This document shows positions 53,701 through 63,516 of a stretch of DNA of 64,000 bases, piece after piece. How positions within the stretch are numbered: the stretch's first letter is position 1; every line of letters starts with the position of its first letter. The notes under the pieces are model-generated. The model made no database searches, was not told the origin of the DNA, and saw only the letters and a list, made by a program, of their open reading frames with translations. Location of the stretch: assembly GCA_947561395.2 (NCBI GenBank), contig OX387187.1:38359829-38423828 (forward strand), in the 5' to 3' direction. Position numbers and translations under genes: made by a program. Source of the stretch: Buxus sempervirens (Eukaryota; Streptophyta; Magnoliopsida; Buxales; Buxaceae).

Positions 53701-56700
53701 AGAAAGTGGATCATGGGATGTCTGAGTAAAGTTCAATTCTCTTTCTTGCTAAATGGATCAGTGGTGGGTTTATTTGAGTCCTCTAGGGGTTTGCAACAAG
53801 GGAACCCTTTGTCCCCTTTTCTGTTTTCATTAGTGGTGGAGGTGCTACATTGCTTCTTGGATAGCGTAGTGGCTAGAGGCTTGTTTCATGGTTTCACGAT
53901 TGGAAGAGATGCTCTCCAAGTGTCTCATCTCCAGTTTGCGGATGATACCATGGTTTTTCTAGAGGCATCTACGGATCAGATTCTATGGTTAAAGAGTATT
54001 CTGCATACTTTCCACATGATATAGGGCTTGAAAGTCAATTGGGCAAAAAGTATGCTGGTTGGTCTTAACATTCAGGATTCAGTCGCTCTAAACCTTAGCG
54101 GAGTGCTCGGCTGTCGCATAGGTGTCCTCCCTATATCTTATCTTGGTTTGCCTCTTGGCGCATCGCCTAGATCGGCGACCTTTTGGGATCCGGTCATTGA
54201 AAGGGTGGAAAAGAGATTGTCTAGGTGGAAGAGTAATTATCTATCTTTGGGGGGTAGAATCACATTAATTAAAGCGGTATTAGCCAACCTTCCAGTATAC
54301 TACATGTCTCTTTTTAGGATGCCTAAAAGGGTAGTGGACATTCTTGAGAAAACCCAAAGAGACTTCTTGTGGGAAGGTGGAGGAGAAAGGAAGTCTCACC
54401 TGGTTGAATGGAAAATGGTTTGCAAGGACAAGGCAAGGGGTGGGGTGGACATTGGGAACCTAGCCTTTCGCAATTCATCTCTCTTGGCTAAGTGGTTGTG
54501 GCGGTATAGCTTTGAGCAGGAAAGCCTATGGCATCAAGTGATAGCTAACAAATAGGGAAGAGGGGTTAATTGGTGGACCATTAATATGCGGGCTCGGCCT
54601 ACGGGTACATGCCCATGGAAGGCTGTGGTCAGACTGGGAGACACTTTCTATCCTCACCTCCGTCTTTGCTTTGGATCCGGTTCCTCTATTCTCTTTTGGC
54701 ATGATCTATGGTGGGGGGATTCTCCCTTAGCCACCTCTTTCCCATCTTTATTTCTTGTTGCCAATCTTCATAATGCTTTGGTTTCTGAAATCTTGACTTG
54801 GTTTAATGAGGGTCTCACTTGGAACTTATCATTTAGAAGGGACTTACGATCTCATGAAGTTGTGGATCTGGCATCTCTTGTTGATTCTTTAAAAGATTGC
54901 TTTATTGACCCAGAATCCAGGGATAGGGTTATTTGGACCTTGTCTTCCTCCGGGGTTTTTTCATGTAAATCCTTTTTTGCCTCTCATCGTCTTGATTTCA
55001 ATGCCCCACTTGCATATTTTTCAGCTTCAAAACTATGGAAACCTAGGGTGCCCTAAAAAATAAAGGCGTTTCTCTGGACTGCTCTTTCGTACAGGATAAA
55101 TACGGCAAATATGTTACATAGAAGGTATGTTTTATCACCCAACATGTGCTTTTTGTGCAGGGAAGCAGGTGAAGATATTGACCATATCTTTCTTCACTGC
55201 CATTTCACTAGAGAAATATGGAGTCGCCTATTTCAGATGATTGATATTCTGTGGGTCTTACCCGCATCACTTGGAGACTTTTTCCAGCAGTGGAGGATTC
55301 CGGGTCTAGGGAGCAGGGGCCGCATATGGGTGGATTTTCCGTGCAGTGACATGGCATATTTTGTTGGAGCGTAACCGGAGGATTTTCCAGGATGCCCTTC
55401 TTAGTAGGGAACAAGTGATTGATAAAATACTAATGGATGTAGCTTTCTGGGCATCTGTCACTTTGGAATTTCGAGATTGGAGTTGCACCCAAATTTTGAG
55501 AGATTGGATGGCGTGTTGTTTCTCTTCCATTGGGGCAAAGGCAAGGAGTGGGGTTTCTTGGAAAGCACCTACGACTGGCATTATGAAGATAAACGTTGAT
55601 GGCAGCTCCTTAGGCAATCCTGGACCTTCAGGCATTGGCGGAGTTGGGAGGGATAGTACGGGGATGATTATTTTCATTTTCAGTGGTCCAGTGGGAGATG
55701 GTAACTCTACTCGTGCGGAGATGATGGCCCTTTTGTTTGGTCTCACAAAGGCTAATAAAAGGGGTTTTTCACATTGCATTATTGAAGGAGATTCGGTCAC
55801 GATCATGAGATGGATGCATCAGGAGGACCTAGGGTCATGGAGGCTATCACACATCATTAGTTGCGCAAGATTCTTGGCACGTGATCTGAATGCCTTGTTC
55901 AGCCATGTACCTAGAGAAGCAAATGGAATAGCGGATAGACTAGCAAAGCATGGAGCAAGGAAATCAGACTTCTATTTCGAGCCGATTATAGATGAGTTTT
56001 TTGGGATGTGTTCAGCCTAGAAAGCTGGTTCTTTTTGTTGTTAGCATTGTACATGGGATGGTTTTTTCTATTTCTTGGCTTTTGGTGTATATTTGGGTGG
56101 TGGCTAGCTCACATGGATAGGTTATAGTTCATGCTCCCTTTTCGATGTCTTTTGTTTCTGAAAAGGGATCCCCATACTTGTATTTTTCTCATAGGTACTA
56201 TGTACTATGTACTTCTCATTTCTTAATCAAATATCATTACTTATCAAAAAAAAAAAAATGTAATAACAGCATAGGATGCATGCGTGTCATGCATGTATGT
56301 CCAAATCAAATATCTTCTAATATGCATGCCATGCAAAACAAGTAAATATAGGTGAAATAAGTATACAATGCATTTTAAGTGTATTGGACATACGAATCAA
56401 ATCACATTATATGTGCACATTGTAGTTCTATAGCATTTTACGTGCAAATCGTAGTTCTACAGAACCATTGCTTGTGGAAAACTTGAGAGCAAGATCAGTG
56501 AACACTAGATATAGCATGTGGTTTCATGCTCATAGGGAGTTTCAAGTTGCTCAATGGTCTCTGCAATCCAATGTGCAACTGTCATCATCTAAAAATGTTA
56601 CTTTAATGTTAAATATTAGAGTTGGATAATGCAAGTGCTAAGCTTAATGGTTGTCAAGCTTAAAAAAGAGGTTTCTTAAGGCTTTTGACTTTTCCCCTTA

Positions 56701-59700
56701 CCAAATTCAAGATTTGTTTAGATTTTTAATCAATCAGGTATGGATATGGAAATAAAAAATTTAGAAAGGAAAAATTAGGGTCAATTAAATATATAGAGAT
56801 TTGAGATTAATTGTTATGGAAGTTTGCTTCAAATGACTTATTTCATGGAGAATCCTTGAAGGGAATGTTTTGACTTTTTATGGAAAGCCACATTAAGGTG
56901 TTCTTTTCCCCTTCTGGGATTTCAGTGGAAAGATAATGTTATTTAGAATATTCCTGAACTGCGGAAAATCTCAGCTAGGTGATTTTGTATGATGCATATT
57001 TCCAACATTTGGCAAAATTTTGAGACAACAAATTGTAAAATATCCCTGATAGAATTCTAAAATGGGACATGCATGGGAATTTATTCTTTGTTAGCCGAAA
57101 GTGAAGCATTATGCATGATTTTTTGCCAAATTTAAAATCATTCCATGAAATTTCTCAGTTTGCTGAAGCAAAAATTGTGTGGGTTTTTGCCAAATTTAAG
57201 ACCATGCAATTGTGTTACTGGTTGGACCCTTTGGGTCATTGGTTATTCCTCTTTTACAAGGTTTCTTTCCCTTTCTGATTTGGCATGTGTTATGCTTTCT
57301 CCTTGCTTCATGGATCACATCCACAGAGGGAGAACCCAGCCCAATGGATTCCTTACCCTTGGGTAATTTCGGAATAGGGTGTAGGTGAGATGAAATCCAG
57401 CTCTTGGGAAAAACATGCTGACAATTTATTACCAGTAAAGCCAGAACTTGAGTTTGACAAAAATTGCCATGCCATATATCTTGCTTCTTTGGGTAGTTCA
57501 GTACTGGTAGCAAACACAAACTGGCAGAGGCCATAGGATTAGGTTCTCAGCTTGGAAGTGTTGAAATGTTTGGGACTGCTTTCCTTTCCTACGGATAACC
57601 TGCGGTTTTTGTGGCATGGTACGCTGGATTTATTCCCACTCCCGCTTTGATCCCCAGCCCCACAATCCCATGCCCCTCTTTCTTTTCTCATGAGTAGCAA
57701 ATAGATATACAAGGACATGCGCATGAATATACACTTGTATAGATTCCTTCAGAAATTTATTATGCATGCCTTTATGTGAATATGTGATGGACTTTATATA
57801 TATATATATCTATGTATTTTGTTGCTTTTCATTCTAGGTTCCTTGGGAGTAAAACTGCAGGAATGGTTTTCCAGATGCAGTGAGAAGCACTGTCATTCAA
57901 ACTCTTGCAGTACTAAAACTCAAGTTCTCAAATGTCTTTATGATTATCCCAAAATATTCATAAGAGATTGCATCCCACATGATTCTGTTGCTGTTTATGA
58001 TGATGAAGAAGTGGATGCCTGGGGAGTTGAGGCTCAAAGATGGGCAAGGGTGCTTTTTCTGGTAGTCACAGAGGAAGATCACTTGGAACCTTTGTTCAAG
58101 GTGCGCCTTCTAAGGCAATATGATTTCTTCTAGCTAATTGTTTTTAAAATATTTCTATATTTATCTAATTCCTCCTATACTTTTTATGAACAATTATCAC
58201 TGTTTCAACGGTAGTGTGGTGGGTGAGGAAAAATTGACCCTTGTGTTAATCTATGTGCTTTAGACATGATTGGCTGAAAAGGTTTGAGTATTTAGACATG
58301 GTTGGCTGAAAAAGTTCCAGTATTTCAAGTAAGCACTATAAATAACTAATATAGAAATCTCTCAATTGATGCATTATAAAATGCCATGCACTTTGATATT
58401 ATACCTATACTGACAGCACTTCAAATTTTTTTATATATTTTTTGGATTTCAAACATTTTTTTTTTTGATCGGTAATGAAAATTAAATTAAAGAGAAACTA
58501 GAAAAAACAAGTACATTGCTGTACACCAAAGGTGTACATAGATCCCATCCCCAAGACTCTACAGGATGCTAAAGTCCTCACACATTAAAACATCATGACA
58601 TTTCAAACCCTTACAAGACTCCACCACCGACGCCCAATATTGGATAAAATTAATGGAATACTTGAAAAGAGCATCCTGAGACCGTTCTTTGTTCTCAAAA
58701 ATCCTGTTATTCCACTCCTTCCACACTGCCCACATAACTGCCCCCGGAGTCAACCTCCAAAACACCTGAATAGGGGAGGCCCCTTTAGAAAACCTCCAAC
58801 AAAGAAGAAGCTTAGACACATCTTCAGGCTGAACACATGCTACTCCAAATTTAGACAAAAAGGAGTTCCAAATACCAGTTGTGACTAGGCAATGAATAAG
58901 AAGATGGTTCACTGTCTCCACATCAGCTTTGCACAGGCAACATCTACTAGTGAACTGCCATCCTCTCTTCATCAAGTTTTCTGAAGTTAAAATTTTCCCA
59001 ACACTGCAGTCCACAAAAAGAAACCTACCTTAGAAGGTAGTGATGGTTGCCATATGAGTTTATGAGTCTTAAAATTGTGATTTTGCTTGCAAAGATGGCT
59101 ATAGAGACTCTTCATTGAGAAAAAACCATCACTACTCCTTGTCTACCTCATCTGATCTTGGTGGGAATTCAATTCCTTCCCATTTATGCACTCGAGAAAT
59201 TGTGCCATTTCTTCAAACATTTTTTATAGTAACATAATTATTTGTAGAAATTAATTAATTTACCAAATTAGCAAGTCATCGAGGCCTGGATTTAGTCCAA
59301 ATCATTGCATGTTGAAATTTTTTGCATAGAAAAAGCAACAAACACAATTTATGGTCCATTTTCATTTCAGATTAGATAAATTAATAAATGGAGAGACAAA
59401 AAAAATTCATGATACATAATCCATACCTCTTCATATATATATATATATATTAATCATGCTGTTGATACCTTCCATTTTAACAATTTGTATGAAACTTTAC
59501 CTTCACTTGATTTTTTTTTGGGTGGATTTCTAGTAATTTCTGTAATAAGATAATTATTTTTTAAAAATTCAGTAGCTTACAGAAAAGCAGCAAGTCAATG
59601 ATGCATGAATTATTTCCAAGCCCTTGAATCTTGATATTATACATACATTAATTATATTATTGAGAATTTCCTTTTGAATAATCTGTCTCAGAACTTTATC

Positions 59701-62390
59701 ACCACTTACTCTTCCTATTGAACTCCCTTGCTGTGCAATGTCTTAGGGGTCGTTTGGTAGGGTTTCTAGATTTTGGATTCTGGTAGAATCCAAATCTACA
59801 GTCCACTTAAGCTGTTTGGTAGGGATTTTAAAAGTTGGATTTTCAAATCAGTTTTTAAAATCATGCCAAAAACCAGAATCCATATTTTATAGGCTTCTAT
59901 GAATTTTGACGCTTAATAGAATAAAACTCAAAATCCGGATTTTTATGAATTTGGGAATGAGCCCGATAATTGCGACCTGTCTTCTTGTTCCTTGTTCGGC
60001 CTTCCTCAAGCTTTTCCCCTCCATTGCACAAAAACCAGGTATTCTCTCTCTTATTTCTCTCACTCTCTCTTTCTCCCTCTCCCTTTCTTGCTCTCTCACT
60101 CCCTCTCTCTCCCTTTATTGCTTTCTTACCGTCTTCTCTCGTGACATTTTTTTTCGTCTCTACCTCTTCACTGCTCCCTCTTTTTTTTGATCAGTAATAA
60201 GAATGTATTCTATTAGAAATGTGATAAGAGAAACCCTCAACAACAATCCAACATCCCTCTTCTCTCATGACGTTTCCGTTCCTCTCTCTCTCTTGAAACC
60301 CTCAACAACAATCCAGCATCCATGATTTGTAAACTGTTGGGAGGGGACAAGGTATCATATCCCTCTTAGGTAGGGTTCAGGAACTAGAGTGACTGCCTTG
60401 AGCTTGGGGTACAAGAAAGGATTGGAACACTTGACAAGCCAGGATAACCGGATAAGCAACTCGATGGCCTTTAGAATGTCAACTGATAGCAACTTAGGGC
60501 TGGTGGTAGCAAGGTTTAATCCATGAACGTGGCACAGAGGGAAGGGCATGGTATCAATTGGAACTGCACCGACTTGGCTCTTCTTGTGCTTGGATTTTTG
60601 TCCGGCCAAAAGCCAAGGGGGCTTGGAATGTTAATAACACGTTGAAGTCTCCCACTTTTTTTTTTCTTGTTGTTGCTGTCAATGTGGGATTGTTTGTGTT
60701 GTTTCTGGTGATCGGAAATTTGAAAGAAAACGGTTTAAAACCATGAATTTGTCCAGAAAATCATGGGCACCAAATGCTTGTTAAAATGTTTGAATCGCTT
60801 TACTTTTCCAAATTCATTCTTTTTGTTTCAGTTTTTGTGTCATATCTACTTGTTTTCATGCGATTGTGCTCATTAGACATGAAAGCATAGGTGTTCTCAT
60901 ACCAAGAATACAATCTATTCTAAATTCGACCAACCGCAATTCTGGATTTTGGTTGCTAAAATCAAATTTTTAAATCAAAGTATCCAAACAAGATTCTAGA
61001 TTTTAAAAATTAGCATGAAGAATCTAATTTTTCAAAATCCAAATTATAATCCATAATCTAGAATCCACAAGCCCTACCAAACACCCCCTTAGACCCTTAG
61101 TTGTCAAATCATTGTTTCAGAATCCATGATCCACATTTGCAACGTTCACTGCCAATATTGTTCTTTCCTAGTTTCTTTCATGATGATGCATGCTGTAGAC
61201 AGGGTATGTTGTAGGAAGGAATAAGTAGCCATTGGCCTGGTATTCCCTTCTGTTTGTTCTTTTCTTGTCCTCTTCCACTCCATTTGAGTGTCCTCATCCG
61301 TATTTCGATTGACTCCTGGGTTTGCCATGGCCTGAAACAGGAGATTTGGGAATCTCAAATGGCTTTTTAATCCAATGGAAAGGATTTTCTTCCTCATAAT
61401 TTACTGCAACTAGCTCACATGGACCAATTCTTTGAATTAGGCTGGAGCTGGATTTCTTTGATGGACAAGAAAACCTCTTATTCACTATTATTGCTGAAGA
61501 TACATCTTTTTTTTTTGGGTGAACAGCATAGCTTTGAAATACAGTTGTAACTGACAAAAATGTTTCTAAATGAATCATATAAATAACTTTTACATTTTAT
61601 AGTTTTATGATTATGCATGCTCAAAGGTGACAGGTTATCTGTGTACTGTAGTTTTGCTTGCCATGTTTGTACTTGTTTTCTGTTCGTTTCTCTTCTACTC
61701 TTGATTTGTGGCAGAAGTCTTAACCATTTTAATTGATTTCTATATGTGGATTACTTGCCATTTAATATTTTACTTCCGCAATTTTTTTAAGGTTATCAAA
61801 TTTTCAGATATTTAAACTATTCTATTTAGCTGTTAACTCCTTGCTGAAGAAGTTTCCCAATGGTTGGTTTGACACTTGGTCTAAATTTATTGTTGCAGTT
61901 TCTTCGGAATTATGGCATTAATATTTGCATTCAAAGAAATCAATGGGATTGGATTCCTGTGAAGTTTCTCATTCTTGCCTTAAGCTTGGTTCAAGAGCTT
62001 CAAATTGTACAGGAGAAAACCACTAGCGGTATTACGAGAGCAACAAGTTGTGAGCGAGTTAATTTCCCTGATACAATAAATCAAAGGATTTCGGCAGAAA
62101 CTGCCAGTTTTTTCAATAAATTTTGCCAACCTTTTCTTTTTATATTGGTATGGGACTGCATGATCTGCATTTTTCTACTTATTATCCTAAATAACTCATG
62201 ATTGGTGTTGGAGTAAGGGCTTTTCTTTGGAATGCAGGAGGAGCTTGTATCTTTTGCCAAGACAGCTTGTGCCATATTCTGGTCTAACAATGTGGTGGAC
62301 ACAGTTTTACCTTCTTCTCTAAGAGGAAAGCTTGGAGGACCAAGTCAACGGCGGTTGGCTGCTTCTACTACTACTGCTGTATTGCAAGCT
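29784..62390 (+). CDS. TARBP1-type SpoU tRNA/rRNA methyltransferase, 5' half (partial)
   Basis: Fourteen exons, all GT-AG with phases closing: 29784-29960, 30152-30248, 35956-36050, 36167-36687, 36789-36996, 37102-37404, 39703-39856, 39987-40124, 42224-42305, 46013-46296, 46423-46536, 57838-58100, 61899-62147 and 62238-62390. They encode 946 codons with no stop; the gene runs past the window. It begins MSAMEEDSIAGHVSSLRKSF. Landmarks are RWEAFLLLYEMLEEYGTHLV, EGIFTWLAILWERGFS, RAGLMALAACISSAG, EAQRWARVLFLVVTEEDHLE and WIPVKFLILALSLVQELQIV. The protein is rich in helical, HEAT-like repeats. It resembles, from memory, the plant homologue of human TARBP1 (Arabidopsis At4g17610, about 1850 aa), whose C-terminal SpoU domain 2'-O-methylates RNA. 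That catalytic domain would lie outside the window, so the activity is inferred from family only. Introns 2, 6, 8, 9, 11 and 12 are long (2.1-11.3 kb), and most of that excess is transposon insertions. Confidence 0.85.
30495..34158 (-). pseudogene. L1 ORF2: endonuclease, reverse transcriptase, zinc-binding end
   Basis: The likely start is MKLNLLSWNVRGLN at 34158. The endonuclease (LLSWNVRG, FLQESKLE, GGNFNV, SDHVPLIL) is followed by reverse transcriptase ([68 protein letters not shown]) and the zinc-binding end (KVAFFVWTASLNKIL, CCICKEEEEGVAHLLVHC). No RNase H follows. The frame is broken in about four places: an in-frame stop near 32455, two frameshifts around the FADD region (about 32030-32080), and a stop near 31598. 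It is therefore inactive but little decayed. Confidence 0.9.
34148..35290 (-). pseudogene. L1 ORF1 remainder (C-terminal part)
   Basis: An open frame of about 380 codons from the first L1-internal ATG (MEGGHHFVNAVQ) to a stop at 34148. It is acidic and low in conserved motifs. Near the end are a hydrophobic patch (DLLGKIMLMSSVLGVSFEGF) and a basic tail (GRKKSKKG). The DUF4283-type and CCHC zinc-knuckle regions expected at the front of plant L1 ORF1 are missing, consistent with 5' truncation. The open frame runs 62 codons farther upstream, but that part is host intron. It overlaps the start of ORF2. Confidence 0.7.
37646..38137. mobile_element. Possible terminal-inverted-repeat element in intron 6
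   Basis: The left end reads AGGGTATTAAACCAGCCGAG and continues CCAAGCCAAGC. The reverse complement of the right end reads AGGGATGTCAACGAGCCAAG. The shared AGGG...(C)RAGCCAAGC pattern and internal GCTTGGCT/AGCCAAGC words suggest an approximately 0.5 kb miniature DNA transposon. Ends are imperfect and no clear flanking duplication was seen, so the superfamily is open. Confidence 0.4.
39096..39246. repeat. Minisatellite, four copies of a roughly 37-bp unit
   Basis: The unit AGGAATATCATGATGCCTCT, continuing TATAAATGTTTTCTTTT, is repeated four times with only a few substitutions (ATCATC, ATTATG and TTTTTGG variants). It lies in intron 6 of the TARBP1-like gene. The high similarity implies recent expansion. 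Confidence 0.85.
40183..40240. repeat. Compound microsatellite (TA)n(TG)n(TTTA)n
   Basis: A run of alternating TA is followed by TG repeats and then TTTA-type repeats, in intron 8 just after exon 8 of the TARBP1-like gene. Confidence 0.85.
40241..42223. other. Rest of intron 8, no feature identified
   Basis: AT-rich intron sequence of about 2 kb. No open frame with family resemblance and no transposon ends were recognised. The stretch around 40820-41400 is especially rich in A and T homopolymers. Confidence 0.4.
42720..42927 (-). mobile_element. L1 3'-end fragment in intron 9
   Basis: A 0.2 kb insertion starting with poly-T and TGATCAGTAA on the plus strand, the same tail as the intron 2 L1 and the other antisense L1 copies. 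It is flanked by a 17-base duplication ATTACAATAATGTATTT at 42703-42719 and 42928-42944. The fragment is almost all 3'UTR (ACAGTGTACCAAAGG motif). It is heavily 5'-truncated. Confidence 0.85.
42945..46012. other. Rest of intron 9, unclassified
   Basis: About 3 kb without a recognised gene. Open frames such as 44013-44264 and 44429-44662 show no family motif. A (CATA)n microsatellite lies at about 44978-44999 and an A17 run near 45040-45056. The block 43450-44650 has higher GC than its flanks and may be an old transposon body, but no ends or domains were found. Confidence 0.4.
47415..47756 (-). mobile_element. L1 3' fragment with RNase H C-terminus (intron 11)
   Basis: A 0.34 kb antisense insertion with a 17-base flanking duplication TCCTTTACCTAATTTTT (47398-47414 and 47757-47773). 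The minus-strand frame reads LNVSFKQVLRDANDIANSLA followed by KAGA, the conserved end of the RNase H domain found in many plant L1 ORF2s, then 3'UTR and A-tail. It is 5'-truncated. Confidence 0.85.
48292..48830 (-). mobile_element. L1 3' fragment, left half of a head-to-head pair
   Basis: On the minus strand the frame begins VAFHAVVWSIWLERNGRIFR and continues STVDQVIG and ASWASVLPEF, then 3'UTR and an A-tail (TTACTAATAAAAAAAAA). It includes a (TA)n microsatellite near 48322-48341. It is inserted in the inverted endonuclease of the RTE element. Its 5' side abuts the 5' side of a plus-strand L1 at about 48830. Confidence 0.8.
48831..50921 (+). mobile_element. L1 fragment, right half of the head-to-head pair
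   Basis: 5'-truncated L1 ORF2 and 3'UTR ending in an A12 run at about 50902-50913. Readable parts are [74 protein letters not shown], then a 406-codon frame (49585-50805) with KIQRDFFWAGWDESRKYHLV, FSVKSLYSH, IPSKVGFFIWSVVLGKVLTM, CILCKAQSKISNHLLVLC and WKERNKRIF. There are frameshifts near 48910-48930 and 49370-49390 and an in-frame TGA at about 49516. No RNase H is present. Confidence 0.9.
51438..52931 (+). pseudogene. RTE reverse transcriptase remnant
   Basis: Decayed coding sequence in several frames: KMRIGKALGPDGIHIEAWTC, NEFKYLGSLIQ, and RLRWFGHRKRRPRDALVRMC with GLKRARGKPKKTW near the end. The last block is characteristic of RTE/BovB-like elements in plants. Multiple stops and frameshifts are present (for example around 51630-52280 and 52520-52730). 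It has no RNase H and no zinc-binding end. Confidence 0.85.
53201..56254 (+). mobile_element. L1-type LINE with RNase H domain (intron 11)
   Basis: A 3.05 kb 5'-truncated L1 in sense orientation, flanked by the 19-base duplication AAAATGTAATAACAGCATA at 53182-53200 and 56255-56273, overlapping the end of its A-tail. Coding landmarks are [90 protein letters not shown], the zinc-binding end CFLCREAGEDIDHIFLHC, and RNase H (KINVDGSSLGNPGPSGIGGV, STRAEMMALLFGL, REANGIADRLAKHGA). A few stops (near 53512, 54022, 54553, 55056) and a frameshift around 55340-55370 break it; otherwise it is well preserved. Confidence 0.92.
56274..57837. other. Right end of intron 11, no feature identified
   Basis: About 1.5 kb of AT-rich intron between the L1 and exon 12 of the TARBP1-like gene. 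Short open frames (57145-57366 and 57196-57534) show no motif. A (TA)n run precedes the exon 12 acceptor, near 57797-57808. Confidence 0.45.
58457..59211 (-). mobile_element. L1 3' fragment in intron 12
   Basis: A 0.75 kb antisense 5'-truncated L1. A minus-strand frame of about 150 codons reads KILTSENLMKRGWQFTSRCC with LCKADVETVNHLLIHC, then WRLTPGAVMWAVWKEWNNRI, the zinc-binding end of ORF2, followed by 3'UTR and A-tail (TTTTTTGATCGGTAATG on plus). Probable duplication TTCAAACATTTTT at 58448-58460 and 59212-59224, partly merged with the tail. Confidence 0.85.
59746..61088. mobile_element. Non-autonomous PIF/Harbinger-like DNA transposon in intron 12
   Basis: Left end GGGGTCGTTTGGTAGGG; reverse complement of the right end GGGGGTGTTTGGTAGGG; 15 of 17 positions match. 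Both ends continue into TAGATT and GGATTC-rich subterminal repeats. The element is flanked by TTA on both sides (59743-59745 and 61089-61091), the 3-bp TWA-type target duplication of PIF/Harbinger elements. Length is 1343 bp and no transposase was found. The interior has a CT-rich tract (60040-60120) and a poly-T with TGATCAGTAATAAG at about 60182 that may be a tiny nested L1 tail. Confidence 0.75.
61089..61898. other. End of intron 12, no feature identified
   Basis: About 0.8 kb of intron between the Harbinger-like element and exon 13. Open frames here show no family resemblance. The acceptor is TTGTTGCAG before exon 13. Confidence 0.45.
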
Positions 62391-63207
62391 GTATGTTTAT
62401 TTTGCACTCTCTATCTCTACAATGGTTTAGAAGTCATTAGAAAATATTTTTGTGTTCATATTTTATGACAACGTGAATGTGCGAGTTTCTTTGGCAATTT
62501 GGTGGGTTGATCTTCAATAGACTTGGAATTGGTTAAAAGAAGTAACCATGCAGCTGGAGCTAAAGTGTGGGTTACTGATAGATTATGGGTCCAGATGATG
62601 GAATCCACGGGGGACCAGTAAAGATACTGGTTTAAAATGAGGCATTTATCTTTATGTAGGTATGATTATTTCAAATTCTAGGGAACCTAATTTGACAAAA
62701 TGCATTAAGTACTTGGGGGAAAAAAATCAAATATGTCAAATTCCCTATTGTTTTGAGCTTGTTCATTAGAATAATGTTTGGGTGGCTGGTTGACTAACAT
62801 AAACAGTATGTCATGGATAACTAATCATATGAATCTGTGGGAAATCTGCTCCCTGAGGTCCACCTTAATGATGGCAGGTAATATAATTTTGGTCACAGTT
62901 GAATTGTCGATTCAAGTACATTCTAATAACCAACAAAATATTCTTCGGATGTGTTTTTCTGAGATGTGGACTTTTGATAGACATGGAAGAACCTGAATAT
63001 GTGAGATGAGAAATTAACGTGTCTAAAAACGTCTAGGAGTAGCCCCATTAGGAGATAAAAAGAAAGTAGGTTTAGATGGTTTTAGCAAGTGGAATGACAA
63101 ATGAAGGAAGCACATCTGAGGAGTTGCGAAGGGTTAAATTTTAAATACATAGAAGGCTGGAGCAAAACTTGGAATGAGTTGAATGGAGTCAATTAGAACG
63201 GTTTAGT

Positions 63208-63465
63208 TTTTTTTGATGAGTAATGAAAAGATATATTAGATAAAAAATTTGAAGGTACGTAAATGAATGCGAATGCGGGAATATACATCCTACCCCTTAA
63301 TTGAAGAAGAACCCACAAGTGTACCCCTGCACCCTCTAAAACGCCCACCTATTCAAACTCCCCATATGGTGCACCAGAGTAAACTTCAGCTTTTGAGGAC
63401 TCATAAGGTGTCTAAAGTTGTGGTTTTTGACATGCTAGGATGGTAAAACAAGATTCACCTGCCAA
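63208..63465 (-). mobile_element. Possible L1 3'-end fragment in intron 14
   Basis: A poly-T followed by TGATGAGTAATGAAAAGATA matches the start (on plus) of the other antisense L1 tails in this gene. No coding sequence follows and the right boundary and duplication could not be set, so this rests on the tail alone. Confidence 0.4.
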
Positions 63466-63483
63466 CCCTTTGTACTTTTTTTT

Positions 63484-63500
63484 GGGGGGGGGGGGGGGGG
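63484..63500 (+). repeat. G17 homopolymer with following G-triplets
   Basis: Seventeen consecutive G, preceded by a T run and followed by TGGTTGGGTTTGGG. The tract could form a G-quadruplex in DNA or in the nascent transcript, since it lies on the coding strand of intron 14. Its length should be treated with caution because homopolymers are error-prone in assemblies. Confidence 0.85.
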
Positions 63501-63516
63501 TGGTTGGGTTTGGGTG

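Noticed and set aside
55306-55806. 166-codon minus-strand open frame
   Set aside because: It lies opposite the L1 RNase H coding sequence and is an antisense shadow.
29784-62390. THADA-type protein as the identity of the large plus-strand gene
   Set aside because: Both are long helical-repeat RNA-methylation proteins, but the RWEAFLLLYEMLEEYGTHLV and QRWARVLFLVVTEEDHLE blocks fit the TARBP1/SpoU family better.
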